A DNA stretch of 64,000 nt from Rhodospirillales bacterium (GTDB taxonomy: Bacteria > Pseudomonadota > Alphaproteobacteria > ATCC43930 > CGMCC-115725). Every line of letters starts with the position of its first letter. The first letter of the stretch is position 1. A program made the position numbers and the translations under genes. This document shows, one piece after another, positions 27,813-36,515 of the stretch. Below the pieces are notes generated by a model that saw only the letters and a list, made by a program, of their open reading frames with translations, had not been told where the DNA came from and ran no database searches. Location: assembly GCA_027315365.1 (NCBI GenBank), contig DAHUYF010000087.1, positions 1 to 64,000 on the forward strand. Reading direction: 5' to 3'.

Positions 27813-29906
27813 ATGCTTGGTTCGATCATCGCCAACCTGCGCCGGCTCGCCGGGCGGCGCGAGGGCAACGTCGCCATCATGTTCGGCCTGGGCGCCATCC
27901 CGCTGGTCGTCGGCGCCGGCATCGCCGTCGATGCAGCGCGCGCCTACGGGGTCAAGACGCAGCTCGAGGCCGCCCTCGACGCCTCGGCGCTCGCCGTCGG
28001 CTCGAGCACCGGCCTGACCTCGGCGCAGTTGCAGGCGCGGCTGCAGAATTATTTCAACGCCAACTATCCCAACGCCGCGATCCCGACCCAGAACATCAGT
28101 GTCAGCATGACCGATCCGACCCAGGAGGTGGTCACCGTCAGCGCGTCGGCGACGGTCCCCATGACCTTCCTCGAGCTGGTCGGAATCAACAACGTCCAGG
28201 TTGCGGCGAGCAGCCAGATCACCAAGGGGACGAATGCACTCGAGCTGGCGCTGGTGCTCGACAATACCGGCTCGATGATGTGCGGCGACGGCTTTCCCAG
28301 CACCTGCAACACGCCGAGCCACATCAGCGCCTTGAAGACCGACGGCCAGTCCATCGTCGACACTCTCTTTGCCGACAGCGTCGATCCCACCAAGCTGAAG
28401 ATCGCCGTCGTGCCCTACGTGACCGCGGTCAACGTCGGCAACGCGCTGTGCAGCGGCCCGAAGAACTGCAGCAATATAGCGACGGATTGCAGCGGCGATT
28501 TCGTCACCGATGCCGGCGATCCCATCTACAACCCCAGCACGGCGGTCGTCTTGCCCGCGGCGACGTTCACCGGCAACACGAGCAGATACAGCACAACCAT
28601 CACCAATGTCTCGCCGAGTCCCAGCAGCCTGCCCGCCGGCATACCGATCAGCGGCTACGGGATTCCCAACGGCGCCACGGTCACCAGCGTGACGGCGAGT
28701 TCGATTACCATCAGCCGCAATGCGACCAACTCGAGCGCCGGCGACACGCTGTCGGTTACCGGACTCCTCGGGACCACGACGCGCGGCAGCACCACGGTCA
28801 CCATCGTCTATCCGCCGGCAAGCACCATCGCCGCCCTTGCTCCGGGCGAGGTCGTCACCGGAACCGGCGTCGGCGTCGCAAATTCGTTCGGCTATCCCGT
28901 CAGCACCTCGATCTCCGCGGCGAACACCGGCGGCAATACGATTACGTTATGTCAGCCCGCAACCGCGAGCGGCACCATCGCGCTCACCCTCTATCCGCCG
29001 GTCACCTACGACACGACCAATACGCTGACGACCGGCAATTGGAAGGGCTGCGTCGTCGAGCCGACGCTGACGGGCGAGGATCTGGCGTCTCCGCCCTATG
29101 GTCCGGACATCGCCGAGCCCGCCGGCGGCTGGACGACCGCGACCATGGGCAATTCGTGGTGGCCGTTCTACTGGCAGACCGGCACCGCCGGCTCGTTCAA
29201 CGGCTTCAACAGCAACGGCAGCGACAATACCTGGTACGTCGCCAGCCAGAACCCGGCGCAGCAGATCGTCTATGAAGAACTGGACGGCAATGTCGACACC
29301 GCCACCTACGACTCGTATGGCCCGAATCTGTCCTGTCCGACGCCGCTGGTGCGGCTGACCAATTCGCAGTCGACGCTCGACGCGACGATGCAGAACATGA
29401 CGGCCTGGGCCAACAGCGGCACTGCCATCACCGTCGGCATGATCTGGGGCTGGCGCACCTTGTCGCCGAACCCGCCTTTCTCCGACGGCCAGCCCTACGG
29501 CACGCCCAGCCTGATCAAGGCGGTCGTGCTCGAGACCGACGGCGATGCCGAAGTCGGCGGCAATACCCAGGGAAACACCGCCGACTTCACCGGCTACGGC
29601 TATATTTCCGAGGGCAAGCTCGGCTCGAGCACCTCGGGTCAATATCCCCCCTACGGCACGCCCGCGGCCGGAACGGCCAATTACTATCTGCAGCAGCGGC
29701 TGACCGACGTCTGCACCAACATGAAGAACGCCGGCATCGTCATCTACACGATCGGCCTCGGTATCGGCGCGAACAACACGCAACTGGCGGGCTGTGCCGG
29801 ACCGGCGGGACAAGGCAAGTTCTTTCCGGCGCCGACCGCGGCCGATCTGCAGACGGCGTTCCAGCAGATCGCCATCTCGCTCAACAGCCTCAGGCTGAGC
29901 AAGTAG
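27813..29906 (+). CDS. TadG-like protein with von Willebrand factor A domain
   Basis: A 697-residue exported protein. The N-terminal TadE/G signature reads GNVAIMFGLGAIPLVVGAGI, followed by AVDAARAYGVKTQLEAALD. A vWA domain starts near residue 150 with the MIDAS motif DNTGSM and ends with YTIGLGIGANN; a long Thr/Ser/Gly-rich insert (about residues 260-400, with repeated TGLLGTTTRGSTTV-like strands) interrupts the domain. Such insertions occur in secreted adhesin-like TadG proteins. The ATG at 27813 has a GGAG box 8 bases upstream; earlier ATGs (27756, 27792) overlap the previous gene. Last of the tad-like trio. Confidence 0.87.
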   Translation: MLGSIIANLRRLAGRREGNVAIMFGLGAIPLVVGAGIAVDAARAYGVKTQLEAALDASALAVGSSTGLTSAQLQARLQNYFNANYPNAAIPTQNISVSMTDPTQEVVTVSASATVPMTFLELVGINNVQVAASSQITKGTNALELALVLDNTGSMMCGDGFPSTCNTPSHISALKTDGQSIVDTLFADSVDPTKLKIAVVPYVTAVNVGNALCSGPKNCSNIATDCSGDFVTDAGDPIYNPSTAVVLPAATFTGNTSRYSTTITNVSPSPSSLPAGIPISGYGIPNGATVTSVTASSITISRNATNSSAGDTLSVTGLLGTTTRGSTTVTIVYPPASTIAALAPGEVVTGTGVGVANSFGYPVSTSISAANTGGNTITLCQPATASGTIALTLYPPVTYDTTNTLTTGNWKGCVVEPTLTGEDLASPPYGPDIAEPAGGWTTATMGNSWWPFYWQTGTAGSFNGFNSNGSDNTWYVASQNPAQQIVYEELDGNVDTATYDSYGPNLSCPTPLVRLTNSQSTLDATMQNMTAWANSGTAITVGMIWGWRTLSPNPPFSDGQPYGTPSLIKAVVLETDGDAEVGGNTQGNTADFTGYGYISEGKLGSSTSGQYPPYGTPAAGTANYYLQQRLTDVCTNMKNAGIVIYTIGLGIGANNTQLAGCAGPAGQGKFFPAPTAADLQTAFQQIAISLNSLRLSK

Positions 29907-29916
29907 CGGCCGGCGC

Positions 29917-30513
29917 GTGTCCGGCGATCGCGACGAAAGCGCCGCCCCGCCGCGCCGGTCCGATGCCGGGCCCGGCCGGGTGCTGCGCTACGCGCTGGTC
30001 ATGCTCTTCGGCTGGACGATCCTCGGCGTCGTCATGGTGGTGGCGATGCACGCCGCGCTCGGGCCGCCGCCACCGCCGCGGGGAGCACCGCGCGTCCTTA
30101 CCGCCGTCGGCGTGGCGCCGCCGACGGTGCGCCCGGCCCGGGCCGCGCCCTCCAACACCATCGTCGTCGCCGCCGATGCGGAGGGGCACTTCTTCGTGAA
30201 TGCCGCGGTCAACGGCGCGCCCGTGCGGTTTCTCGTCGACACCGGCGCCAGCCTGGTCGCACTGACGCCGGCCGATGCGCGCGCCGCCGGCCTTTCCGCT
30301 GCGGGCGGCAAGATGACGATCAGTACCGCCCATGGCGACACGATCGCGCTCAGGGCGACGGTTGGCCGGCTGCGCGTCGATCAGCTCGAGATCGAGGACG
30401 TGCCGGCGGTGGTGATGGACGATTCGCTGCCGGTATCGCTGCTCGGCACCAGCTTCCTGAGCCGGCTGAACGGTTATAGTATTCGCGATGGGATTCTCAC
30501 TATAAAGTGGTAG
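29917..30513 (+). CDS. Retropepsin-like aspartic protease (TIGR02281 type), membrane-anchored
   Basis: A 198-residue protein with one N-terminal membrane helix (VLRYALVMLFGWTILGVVMVV), a Pro-rich linker and a single retropepsin-like domain with DTGASLVAL as the catalytic Asp-Thr-Gly and the second hydrophobic-hydrophobic-Gly motif LLGTSFLSRLN. Such single-domain proteases work as dimers; the substrate is unknown. It follows the TadG gene by 10 bases. The start is GTG with a poor ribosome site, so the exact start is uncertain. A strong hairpin follows the stop. Confidence 0.85.
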   Translation: MSGDRDESAAPPRRSDAGPGRVLRYALVMLFGWTILGVVMVVAMHAALGPPPPPRGAPRVLTAVGVAPPTVRPARAAPSNTIVVAADAEGHFFVNAAVNGAPVRFLVDTGASLVALTPADARAAGLSAAGGKMTISTAHGDTIALRATVGRLRVDQLEIEDVPAVVMDDSLPVSLLGTSFLSRLNGYSIRDGILTIKW

Positions 30514-30523
30514 ATATCGTGGT

Positions 30524-30562
30524 CCTACCTTTCGGATGGATTCTCGCCATCCGAAAGGTGGG
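30524..30562 (+). terminator. Long hairpin after the protease gene
   Basis: A 13-bp perfect stem (30527-30539 ACCTTTCGGATGG, 30547-30559 its complement) with a 7-nt loop, extendable by three further pairs including one G-U. It begins 11 bases after the stop at 30513. No T-run follows, so it may instead protect the 3' end or act as an operator. Confidence 0.55.
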
Positions 30563-30643
30563 GGTGCGACACATCGTCGAGCCGGCCTTGGACAAACTGC
30601 CGGCCCTCCCTACCTAGAGCGCGCAAGGGGTATGGAGAGGCGG

Positions 30644-31564
30644 ATGGACCGCGTGGTCAGCATGCAGGCTTTTGTCCAGGTGGTGGACAGCGGCAGCTTT
30701 TCGGGCGCCGCCAAGCGGCTCAGCGTGTCTCCCGCGGTGGTCACCGGCCGGGTGCAGGCGCTGGAGAAGCGGCTCGGCGTGCAGCTTCTCAACCGTACCA
30801 CACGCAAGGTCAATCTTACCGAGATCGGCCGTAGCATGTATGGCCGGTGCCGCCGCATCCTCGCCGAGCTGGAAGAGGCGGAGAGCCTGGCGAGTGCCGA
30901 ACAGTCGACGCCCCGCGGAGTCCTGCGCCTCAATACTTCGGTGTCGCTGGCGCGGCTGGTGACGCCCTTGATCAGCGACTATGTGGCGCTCTACCCCGAC
31001 GTGTCGTTCGATCTGGTCATGTCCGACCGCATGGTGGATATGGTCGAGGAGGGCTTCGATCTCGCCTTGCGCAGCGGCCCGCTGCCGGATTCCACATTGC
31101 GGACGCGCCGGCTCGGCGTCGGCCGGCTGGCGCTCTGTGCGTCCCCCGACTATCTCGCACGACACGGGCGGCCGAACCGGCCGGAGGATCTGGCGGCGCA
31201 TAACTGCCTCATCTATGCCGGCGGCGCGGATGACGGGAGCTGGCATTTCAACGGTCCCGACGGCGAGCACGACGTCGCCGTCCACGGCAATCTCCGCAGC
31301 AACAGCATCGAAGGGCTGCGCGCGGCGACGCTGTCGGGGCTGGGCATCTGCCTGCTGCCGACGGTGAACGTCAACGATGATTTCCGCGCCGGTCATCTGG
31401 TGCGGCTGCTGCCGGACTACCGCACCGTCGAGGTGGTGGTGCAGGCGGTCTATCCCGCCGGACGCCACGTCTCGGTCAAGCTCCGCACCTTCCTCGATTT
31501 CCTCGTCGAGCGGCTGTGCCAGGGCCAGGTCACCCCGATGCTGGCGAAAGTCGCCAATCTGTAA
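30644..31564 (+). CDS. LysR-family transcriptional regulator
   Basis: A 306-residue LysR regulator. The helix-turn-helix covers residues 20-40 (GSFSGAAKRLSVSPAVVTGRV) and the C-terminal part is the type 2 periplasmic-binding-like effector domain (RLNTSVSLARLVTPLIS, SPDYLARHGRP). The start MDRVV with GGAGAGG just upstream matches the usual start of this subfamily; an ATG at 30632 is also possible. No divergent target gene adjoins it, so its target cannot be inferred. Confidence 0.9.
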   Translation: MDRVVSMQAFVQVVDSGSFSGAAKRLSVSPAVVTGRVQALEKRLGVQLLNRTTRKVNLTEIGRSMYGRCRRILAELEEAESLASAEQSTPRGVLRLNTSVSLARLVTPLISDYVALYPDVSFDLVMSDRMVDMVEEGFDLALRSGPLPDSTLRTRRLGVGRLALCASPDYLARHGRPNRPEDLAAHNCLIYAGGADDGSWHFNGPDGEHDVAVHGNLRSNSIEGLRAATLSGLGICLLPTVNVNDDFRAGHLVRLLPDYRTVEVVVQAVYPAGRHVSVKLRTFLDFLVERLCQGQVTPMLAKVANL

Positions 31565-31699
31565 TTGATCGCCGCCGTCGAATGGTTTGTTCGCTCGGCC
31601 CGCGCTTATAAGGCCGGCCGCCGGTGCGCAGATACGGCTTGGTAAACGCGCGCGGCTGAAGCGATCGCGCTGCAGCAGGAAAATGCAGGAGAGAGCAAG

Positions 31700-31918
31700 A
31701 TGGACCGCAGCTCCGGTTTCGGCCGGCTGGCGTCGTTGAGCGCCATGACCATGGCATTTTCCGGCGGCGGGGTGGCGACCGCCTTGGCGCAGGAGCTTTA
31801 CGGCGCCGGGCGGGCCGACCGCTTGGCGTCGCCGCCTGCCCATGGGGCGCCTCGGCTCGGGCGCAACACCACGGCACAGGCGACGGCGGAGGCGACGGGC
31901 GCGGCTGCGATCTGCTAG
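31700..31918 (+). CDS. Small secreted protein, tentative
   Basis: A 72-residue frame with a strong ribosome site (AGGAGAGAGC, 3-10 bases before the ATG). Its N-terminus could be a signal peptide (LASLSAMTMAFSGGGVATALAQ), leaving a short, polar mature part that ends in AIC. No family is recognisable. It precedes the MBL hydrolase gene by 11 bases, so it may be co-transcribed. A shadow frame on the other strand is longer but has no start context. Confidence 0.45.
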   Translation: MDRSSGFGRLASLSAMTMAFSGGGVATALAQELYGAGRADRLASPPAHGAPRLGRNTTAQATAEATGAAAIC

Positions 31919-31929
31919 GAAGACGGTCG

Positions 31930-32613
31930 ATGCCGATCTCCGACGCTGACCCCGTGCCGCCGCCCCTTCAGGGCGTGATCATTCCGGTGACGCCGTTCCA
32001 GCAGAACTGCTCGCTGGTTTGGTGCCGCGACAGCAGGCGCGCGGCGGTGGTCGATCCCGGCGGCGAAATCGACCGGATCCTGGCGGCGGCGGAAGCCCAG
32101 GGCGTGGTCATCGAGAAAGTGCTGGTGACGCATGGCCATCTCGACCACGCAGGTGCCGCGGCGGCGCTTGCGGAGCAACTCGGCATCGCCATCGAGGGAC
32201 CGCAGCGCGAGGACGCGTTCTGGATCGAGGGTATCGCCAAGCAGGGCGCGCGCTACGGCATGAGCGACTGCCGGCCCTTCACGCCGGCACGCTGGCTCGA
32301 CGACGGCGACAGCGTGACGATCGGCGTCGAGACGCTTTCCGTCCACCACTGTCCCGGGCACACCCCGGGACATGTGGTGTTCCATCACGCCACAGCGCGC
32401 CTCGCCTTCGTCGGCGACGTGCTGTTCCGCGGCTCGATCGGCCGCAGCGACTTCCCGCGCGGCGACCAGGCAGCTTTGATCCGCTCCATCACCACCAAGC
32501 TTTGGCCACTCGGGGACGACGTGACCTTCGTGCCGGGGCATGGTCCGCTCTCGACCTTCGGGCGCGAGCGCCTCGACAATCCCTTCGTCGCCGACCGGGT
32601 CTTGGCCGGGTAA
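31930..32613 (+). CDS. MBL-fold hydrolase (glyoxalase II/YcbL-like)
   Basis: A 227-residue metallo-beta-lactamase-fold protein. The metal-binding motif THGHLDHAG places H68, H70, D72 and H73; later ligands are in CPGHTPGH (the H142-H150 area) and the aspartate in FVGDVLF, with the final HGPLSTF. This set is typical of GloB-like and YcbL-like thioesterases that act on S-D-lactoylglutathione or related thioesters; the substrate is not certain. No signal peptide. Standard length. Confidence 0.88.
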   Translation: MPISDADPVPPPLQGVIIPVTPFQQNCSLVWCRDSRRAAVVDPGGEIDRILAAAEAQGVVIEKVLVTHGHLDHAGAAAALAEQLGIAIEGPQREDAFWIEGIAKQGARYGMSDCRPFTPARWLDDGDSVTIGVETLSVHHCPGHTPGHVVFHHATARLAFVGDVLFRGSIGRSDFPRGDQAALIRSITTKLWPLGDDVTFVPGHGPLSTFGRERLDNPFVADRVLAG

Positions 32614-32684
32614 TTCCCAGTTAAACGGTTTCCAGGGTATGATGCCGCGAGCGCAACCGCACCCCGAGCGGAGCCCGCGTCACG

Positions 32685-34130
32685 ATGCCCAATGTTCAGA
32701 CAGCGGTGCTCCTGCCGCTGCTTGATTGGTTCATTCCCGACGATCTGCGTCGCGATGCCACGGTCTTGCGCCGGGCACGGATGTCCGTTGGCGCGCATCT
32801 GTTCGGCATGCCGCTCGGCCTGGTTCTCGCCGCCTATATCGGCGCCCTAGACCGGCATCCAGGCATCGCCTACTGGGTCATCGTCGGCCTGATGGTCAGC
32901 TTCTTCGCCTATCCCTTCATCCTGCGGATGACCGGATGGCTGGTCCCGCTGGGGGCGATCTCGGTGCAGCATGTTACCCTGCTCATCCTGTTCGGCAGCT
33001 ACCAATACGGCGGGGTAAGTTCTCCATTTCTTACCTGGATCGGGGTGGCGCCTCTCGCCGGCGCGCTGTATCTGGGCGGACACGGACAGCTCCGGCTGCT
33101 GACCCTGGGGCTGATCGGGCTGCAGATCGCCGGCTTCTACGCCGTCTATGAACTGGGACCGCCGCTTCCCGAGCATGTGCCGCTGGCGGCGCTGTCGGGG
33201 GCGGGGATCGTCTCGGTGTTTGGCACCTGTCTCTTCGTCGCGCTGCTGGCGCTCTACTATGGCGGTATTGTCGCGGCGCAGCGGCGGCAGTTCGAGGCCG
33301 AGGTCGAGAGCCATCGCCTGACCGAGGTGAAGCTGCGCCGCGCCAAGGAGGATGCCGAGCGCGCCGACCGTGCCAAATCGGCCTTTCTGGCCAATACCAG
33401 CCACGAGCTGCGCACGCCCTTGAACGCGATCATCGGCTTCTCCGAGGTGATCCGCAACGAGACCTTCGGTCCGATCGACAATCCGCGCTACCTCGACTAT
33501 CTCAAGGATATCCACGACAGCGGCAATCATCTGCTGCGCATCATCAACGACATACTCGATCTCTCGAAGATCGAGGCCGGCAAGGCGACGCTCGACAGGG
33601 AAGAGAGCGTCGATCTGGCGGCGACGATCGAGGCGGCGGCGCGCATGGTGCAGGCGCAGGCCGAGGCCGAGAGCGTCGCCCTGGTGCTCGACTGCGCCCG
33701 GCCGCTGCCGGCAGTGAGCGGCAGCGGCCGCATGTTGCGGCAGGTGTTCATCAATCTGCTCGCCAACGCCGTTAAGTTCACGCCGTCGGGCGGCGCGGTC
33801 ACGGTGCGCGCCGGCGGCGTCGGCGACCGCGACGTCGCGATCACGATCAGCGATACAGGCATCGGCATGAGCGACGAGGATGTCGAGATCGCGCTCACCG
33901 CCTTCGGCCAGGTCGACAGCAAGATGGCGCGGCGCTACGACGGCACCGGACTTGGCCTGCCGCTTGCCAAGGCGATCGTCGAACTGCATCGCGGCCGGCT
34001 GGAGATCGACAGCTATCCCGGCCGCGGCACCACCATCGCGGTGACCTTGCCGCGACCCGGCGATTCCGGCGCGCCGCCAGCCGGGGGCGATGCCGCCACC
34101 CAACCGGCAGCGGCGGTCGGCGCAGGTTAG
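32685..34130 (+). CDS. Membrane sensor histidine kinase (orphan)
   Basis: A 481-residue kinase with about six membrane helices in residues 40-195, a short coiled linker, HisKA with phospho-accepting H240 in SHELRTPLNAIIGF, and a HATPase domain (N box FINLLANAVKFTPSGG, G1 DTGIGM, G2 GTGLGLPLAK). No periplasmic sensor domain of note and no response regulator next to it, so it is an orphan kinase; the partner must be elsewhere. Its stop overlaps the convergent pssA stop by 3 bases. Confidence 0.92.
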   Translation: MPNVQTAVLLPLLDWFIPDDLRRDATVLRRARMSVGAHLFGMPLGLVLAAYIGALDRHPGIAYWVIVGLMVSFFAYPFILRMTGWLVPLGAISVQHVTLLILFGSYQYGGVSSPFLTWIGVAPLAGALYLGGHGQLRLLTLGLIGLQIAGFYAVYELGPPLPEHVPLAALSGAGIVSVFGTCLFVALLALYYGGIVAAQRRQFEAEVESHRLTEVKLRRAKEDAERADRAKSAFLANTSHELRTPLNAIIGFSEVIRNETFGPIDNPRYLDYLKDIHDSGNHLLRIINDILDLSKIEAGKATLDREESVDLAATIEAAARMVQAQAEAESVALVLDCARPLPAVSGSGRMLRQVFINLLANAVKFTPSGGAVTVRAGGVGDRDVAITISDTGIGMSDEDVEIALTAFGQVDSKMARRYDGTGLGLPLAKAIVELHRGRLEIDSYPGRGTTIAVTLPRPGDSGAPPAGGDAATQPAAAVGAG

Positions 34131-34951
34131 CGCGCGGCCGGCTCGCCCGGCGGGCCTTGCACCTCGTCGCTGCGCAGGCCGGCGCGCAGCTCCTCGGCGG
34201 CCTCGCGCAGACGGCGGTAGGAGCGGATGCTGAGCGGGATCGAGCCGACATAGAGCGCACCCACCGCGAGCAGCGTCCCCCAGGGCTCGGTGGTGAGGAA
34301 AGCCGCCAGCGCGCCGATCACCAGCAGCATCGGCAGGACCCATTCGCCGGGCACGCGGAAGCGCTTGAAGGAGAAGGTCGGCACGCGGCTCACCATCAGC
34401 GCGGCGACGGCGGCGAGCACGATGCCGTTGACATAGGGCGAGCGGAAGAACGCGAACTCGAATTCGAAGCTGGCGAACATCGGGATCATCACCAGGCCGG
34501 CGCCGGCCGGCGCGGGGACGCCGGTGAAGAAATTGTAGGCATAGGGCGGCAGTTCGGCGCCGATCTGGGTATTGAAGCGCGCCAGGCGCAGCGCGCAGCA
34601 CACGCCGAACAGCAGCACCAGCGCCCAGCCCAGGCTCTGAAGCTGCGCCATCGTCCAGAGATAGAGCAGCATCGCAGGCGCCACGCCGAAGCTGACGAAG
34701 TCGGAGAGCGAATCGAGCTGCGCGCCGAAGGGCGAGGTGCTCTTGAGCAGCCGCGCGATGCGGCCGTCGATGCCGTCGAGCACGCCGGCGATGATGATCG
34801 CGGCGGCGGCGGACTGGTACTTGCCGGTGAGCGCGAGGCGGATCGCCGTCATGCCGGCGCAGAGCGCCAGCAAGGTCAGGATGTTCGGGATCAGCCGGTT
34901 GAGCGACAGGCTGGTGATCGGCTTGACCCGGATGCGGCGGCGGTGCTGCAT
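34127..34951 (-). CDS. pssA: CDP-diacylglycerol-serine O-phosphatidyltransferase
   Basis: A 274-residue polytopic enzyme that makes phosphatidylserine from CDP-diacylglycerol and serine. The CDP-alcohol phosphotransferase motif (D-G-x2-A-R-x8-G-x3-D-x3-D) is DGIDGRIARLLKSTSPFGA followed by QLDSLSD. Several hydrophobic segments follow. The ATG overlaps the psd stop (ATGA), so decarboxylase and synthase are co-translated, giving phosphatidylethanolamine in two steps. Confidence 0.94.
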   Translation of the reverse strand: MQHRRRIRVKPITSLSLNRLIPNILTLLALCAGMTAIRLALTGKYQSAAAAIIIAGVLDGIDGRIARLLKSTSPFGAQLDSLSDFVSFGVAPAMLLYLWTMAQLQSLGWALVLLFGVCCALRLARFNTQIGAELPPYAYNFFTGVPAPAGAGLVMIPMFASFEFEFAFFRSPYVNGIVLAAVAALMVSRVPTFSFKRFRVPGEWVLPMLLVIGALAAFLTTEPWGTLLAVGALYVGSIPLSIRSYRRLREAAEELRAGLRSDEVQGPPGEPAAR

Positions 34952-35637
34952 CAATGGTTCACGCCGTGGCGAGGCGGCTCCTGCGCGCGGGCGTCGGCGA
35001 TCACCGTCTCGCCGCCGATGACGCGCTGGCCGACGATGGCGAGCGGCGTCCAGGTCGCCGGCAGGTAGACATCGGCCCGGCTGCCGAAGCGGATGAGGCC
35101 GAAGCGCTGGCCCGCGATCACCTCTTGGCCCTCGCTCAGCGTGCAGACGATGCGCCGTGCTATCAGCCCGGCGATCTGCACCACGGCGATGTCGGCGCCC
35201 TCGGCGGTGCTCAGCCGGATCGCCATGCGCTCGTTCTCCTCGCTCGCCTTGTCGAGGCTGGCGTTGAGGTACCTGCCGGCGTGATAGGCGAGCTTGCCGA
35301 CGCGGCCGGCCATCGGCAGGCGGTTGACGTGCACGTCGAACAGGTTGAGAAAAATGCCGATGCGCAGCATCGGTGCCTCGCCGAGGCCGAGCTCGGCCGG
35401 CGGCGTCGCCGGCGCGACCGACACCACGCGCCCGTCGGCCGGGGCGATGACCAGCCCGGGACGGGTCGGGGTCACCCGCCAGGGATCGCGGAAGAAATAG
35501 ACGCACCACAGGGTGGCGATCACGCCGATCCAGCCCAGCGGTTGCGCCAGCCAGAACAGCAGCGCGGTCACCGCTGCGAAAATGGCGATGAAACGCCACC
35601 CGTCCGGATGTATGGGAGCCAGCACCTGTCTCAGCAC
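34951..35637 (-). CDS. psd: Phosphatidylserine decarboxylase (PSD-A type)
   Basis: A 228-residue decarboxylase of the short PSD-A type. The cleavage/pyruvoyl site is the Gly-Ser in GLIRFGSRADVYLP; upstream FLNLFDVHVNRLPMAGRVG is the conserved substrate segment, and one or two hydrophobic helices anchor the N-terminus (FIAIFAAVTALLFWL). Converts phosphatidylserine to phosphatidylethanolamine. First gene of the psd-pssA pair. Confidence 0.94.
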   Translation of the reverse strand: MLRQVLAPIHPDGWRFIAIFAAVTALLFWLAQPLGWIGVIATLWCVYFFRDPWRVTPTRPGLVIAPADGRVVSVAPATPPAELGLGEAPMLRIGIFLNLFDVHVNRLPMAGRVGKLAYHAGRYLNASLDKASEENERMAIRLSTAEGADIAVVQIAGLIARRIVCTLSEGQEVIAGQRFGLIRFGSRADVYLPATWTPLAIVGQRVIGGETVIADARAQEPPRHGVNH

Positions 35638-35786
35638 GCCTCGTCCGCCTCCTGCGCGGGCGCGGCGACATTAGAGCCTGTTCGGGAAATAGGATAGGTC
35701 TGCATTGTACGAGGATGGGGCGGTGTCAGGAGCGTGGCCGCAGGCGATGCGGGAAGCATCGACGCGCTCCTCGCTTCTCCTCGCTT
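35638..35786. other. Noncoding stretch with tandem repeat and an IS-end-like sequence
   Basis: 149 bases between psd and the next gene. CTCCTCGCTT occurs twice in tandem (35767-35786). GAGCCTGTTCGGGAAATAGG at 35674-35693 recalls terminal sequences of IS5-family elements, but there is no transposase and no matching second end in the window, so this is only a possible relic. Confidence 0.35.
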
Positions 35787-36299
35787 CTATGGAATGGCGA
35801 CCAGGAGACCGACGCTCACCGCGAGCGATTGCGGATACCCTCTGCCGAAATCGTATCCATAGGTCGGCTCCAGATACCAGCCGAATTTCCGCGCCGGCCA
35901 TGGCCAGAACATGAAATCGAGTGCGGCCTCGGCGCCTACCGAATTGGCCGCTTTCCCGCCGCCCGTCGTATGCACCCATTCCGGTCCGACGCCGACCATG
36001 AATTCCGCGGTATCGGACACGGTATAGGGCTTCTTGAACAGGAGATCGGTGTCCCACTCGGTGTGGCCACCGCCAAACAGCGGCGCAACCCCCGCTTCGA
36101 TCTCCAACCAATGCTCGATCGGGGTGACTTCCCCGGCGAGCGCAGGGCCGAAAGCGGAGCCGCCATGGAGTCCCCATTCGCCCGCTGCGCCGATTTCAGC
36201 GATCGCCGCGGGCTCCTTGTCTTCGGCCTGCCCGAAAGCCTGGCCTGCAAACAACAGTAACGTCGCGAACAGCTCCGCCCACGCCGCGCGTTTGCTCAT
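35787..36299 (-). CDS. Exported protein, possible outer-membrane barrel
   Basis: A 170-residue protein with a signal peptide (MSKRAAWAELFATLLLFAGQAFG). The mature part has alternating polar/aromatic strands (AGEWGLHGGSAFGPALAGEV, LEIEAGVAPLFGGG, PTYGYDFGRGYPQSLAVSVG) ending in hydrophobic residues, typical of a small beta-barrel. No family recognised. The start is set by the signal peptide; an upstream start (36335) is less likely. Confidence 0.65.
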   Translation of the reverse strand: MSKRAAWAELFATLLLFAGQAFGQAEDKEPAAIAEIGAAGEWGLHGGSAFGPALAGEVTPIEHWLEIEAGVAPLFGGGHTEWDTDLLFKKPYTVSDTAEFMVGVGPEWVHTTGGGKAANSVGAEAALDFMFWPWPARKFGWYLEPTYGYDFGRGYPQSLAVSVGLLVAIP

Positions 36300-36515
36300 T
36301 GGCTTCCCCTCTGGCGTCAAATCCCAGGCCTCCAACGCGGCATCATATCAGCCGGCACTCCCCAGACCGTCGCGGATTTCAGTCTCCCGTCGCCCCGGCC
36401 GGGATTTCCTGATGAACCCGAGCCATCGCCCGGGGCATCGATGAGCGCCGGGGCCGGCCGCAAAATCGCGCGTCATCCGGGGAGCGCCGGCGTAACGCAG
36501 ACGGTCCCGGCGGCG

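Noticed and set aside
35671-36177. 168-codon minus frame over the repeat region
   Set aside because: Arg-rich frame overlapping the barrel-like exported protein gene and repeats; no start support.
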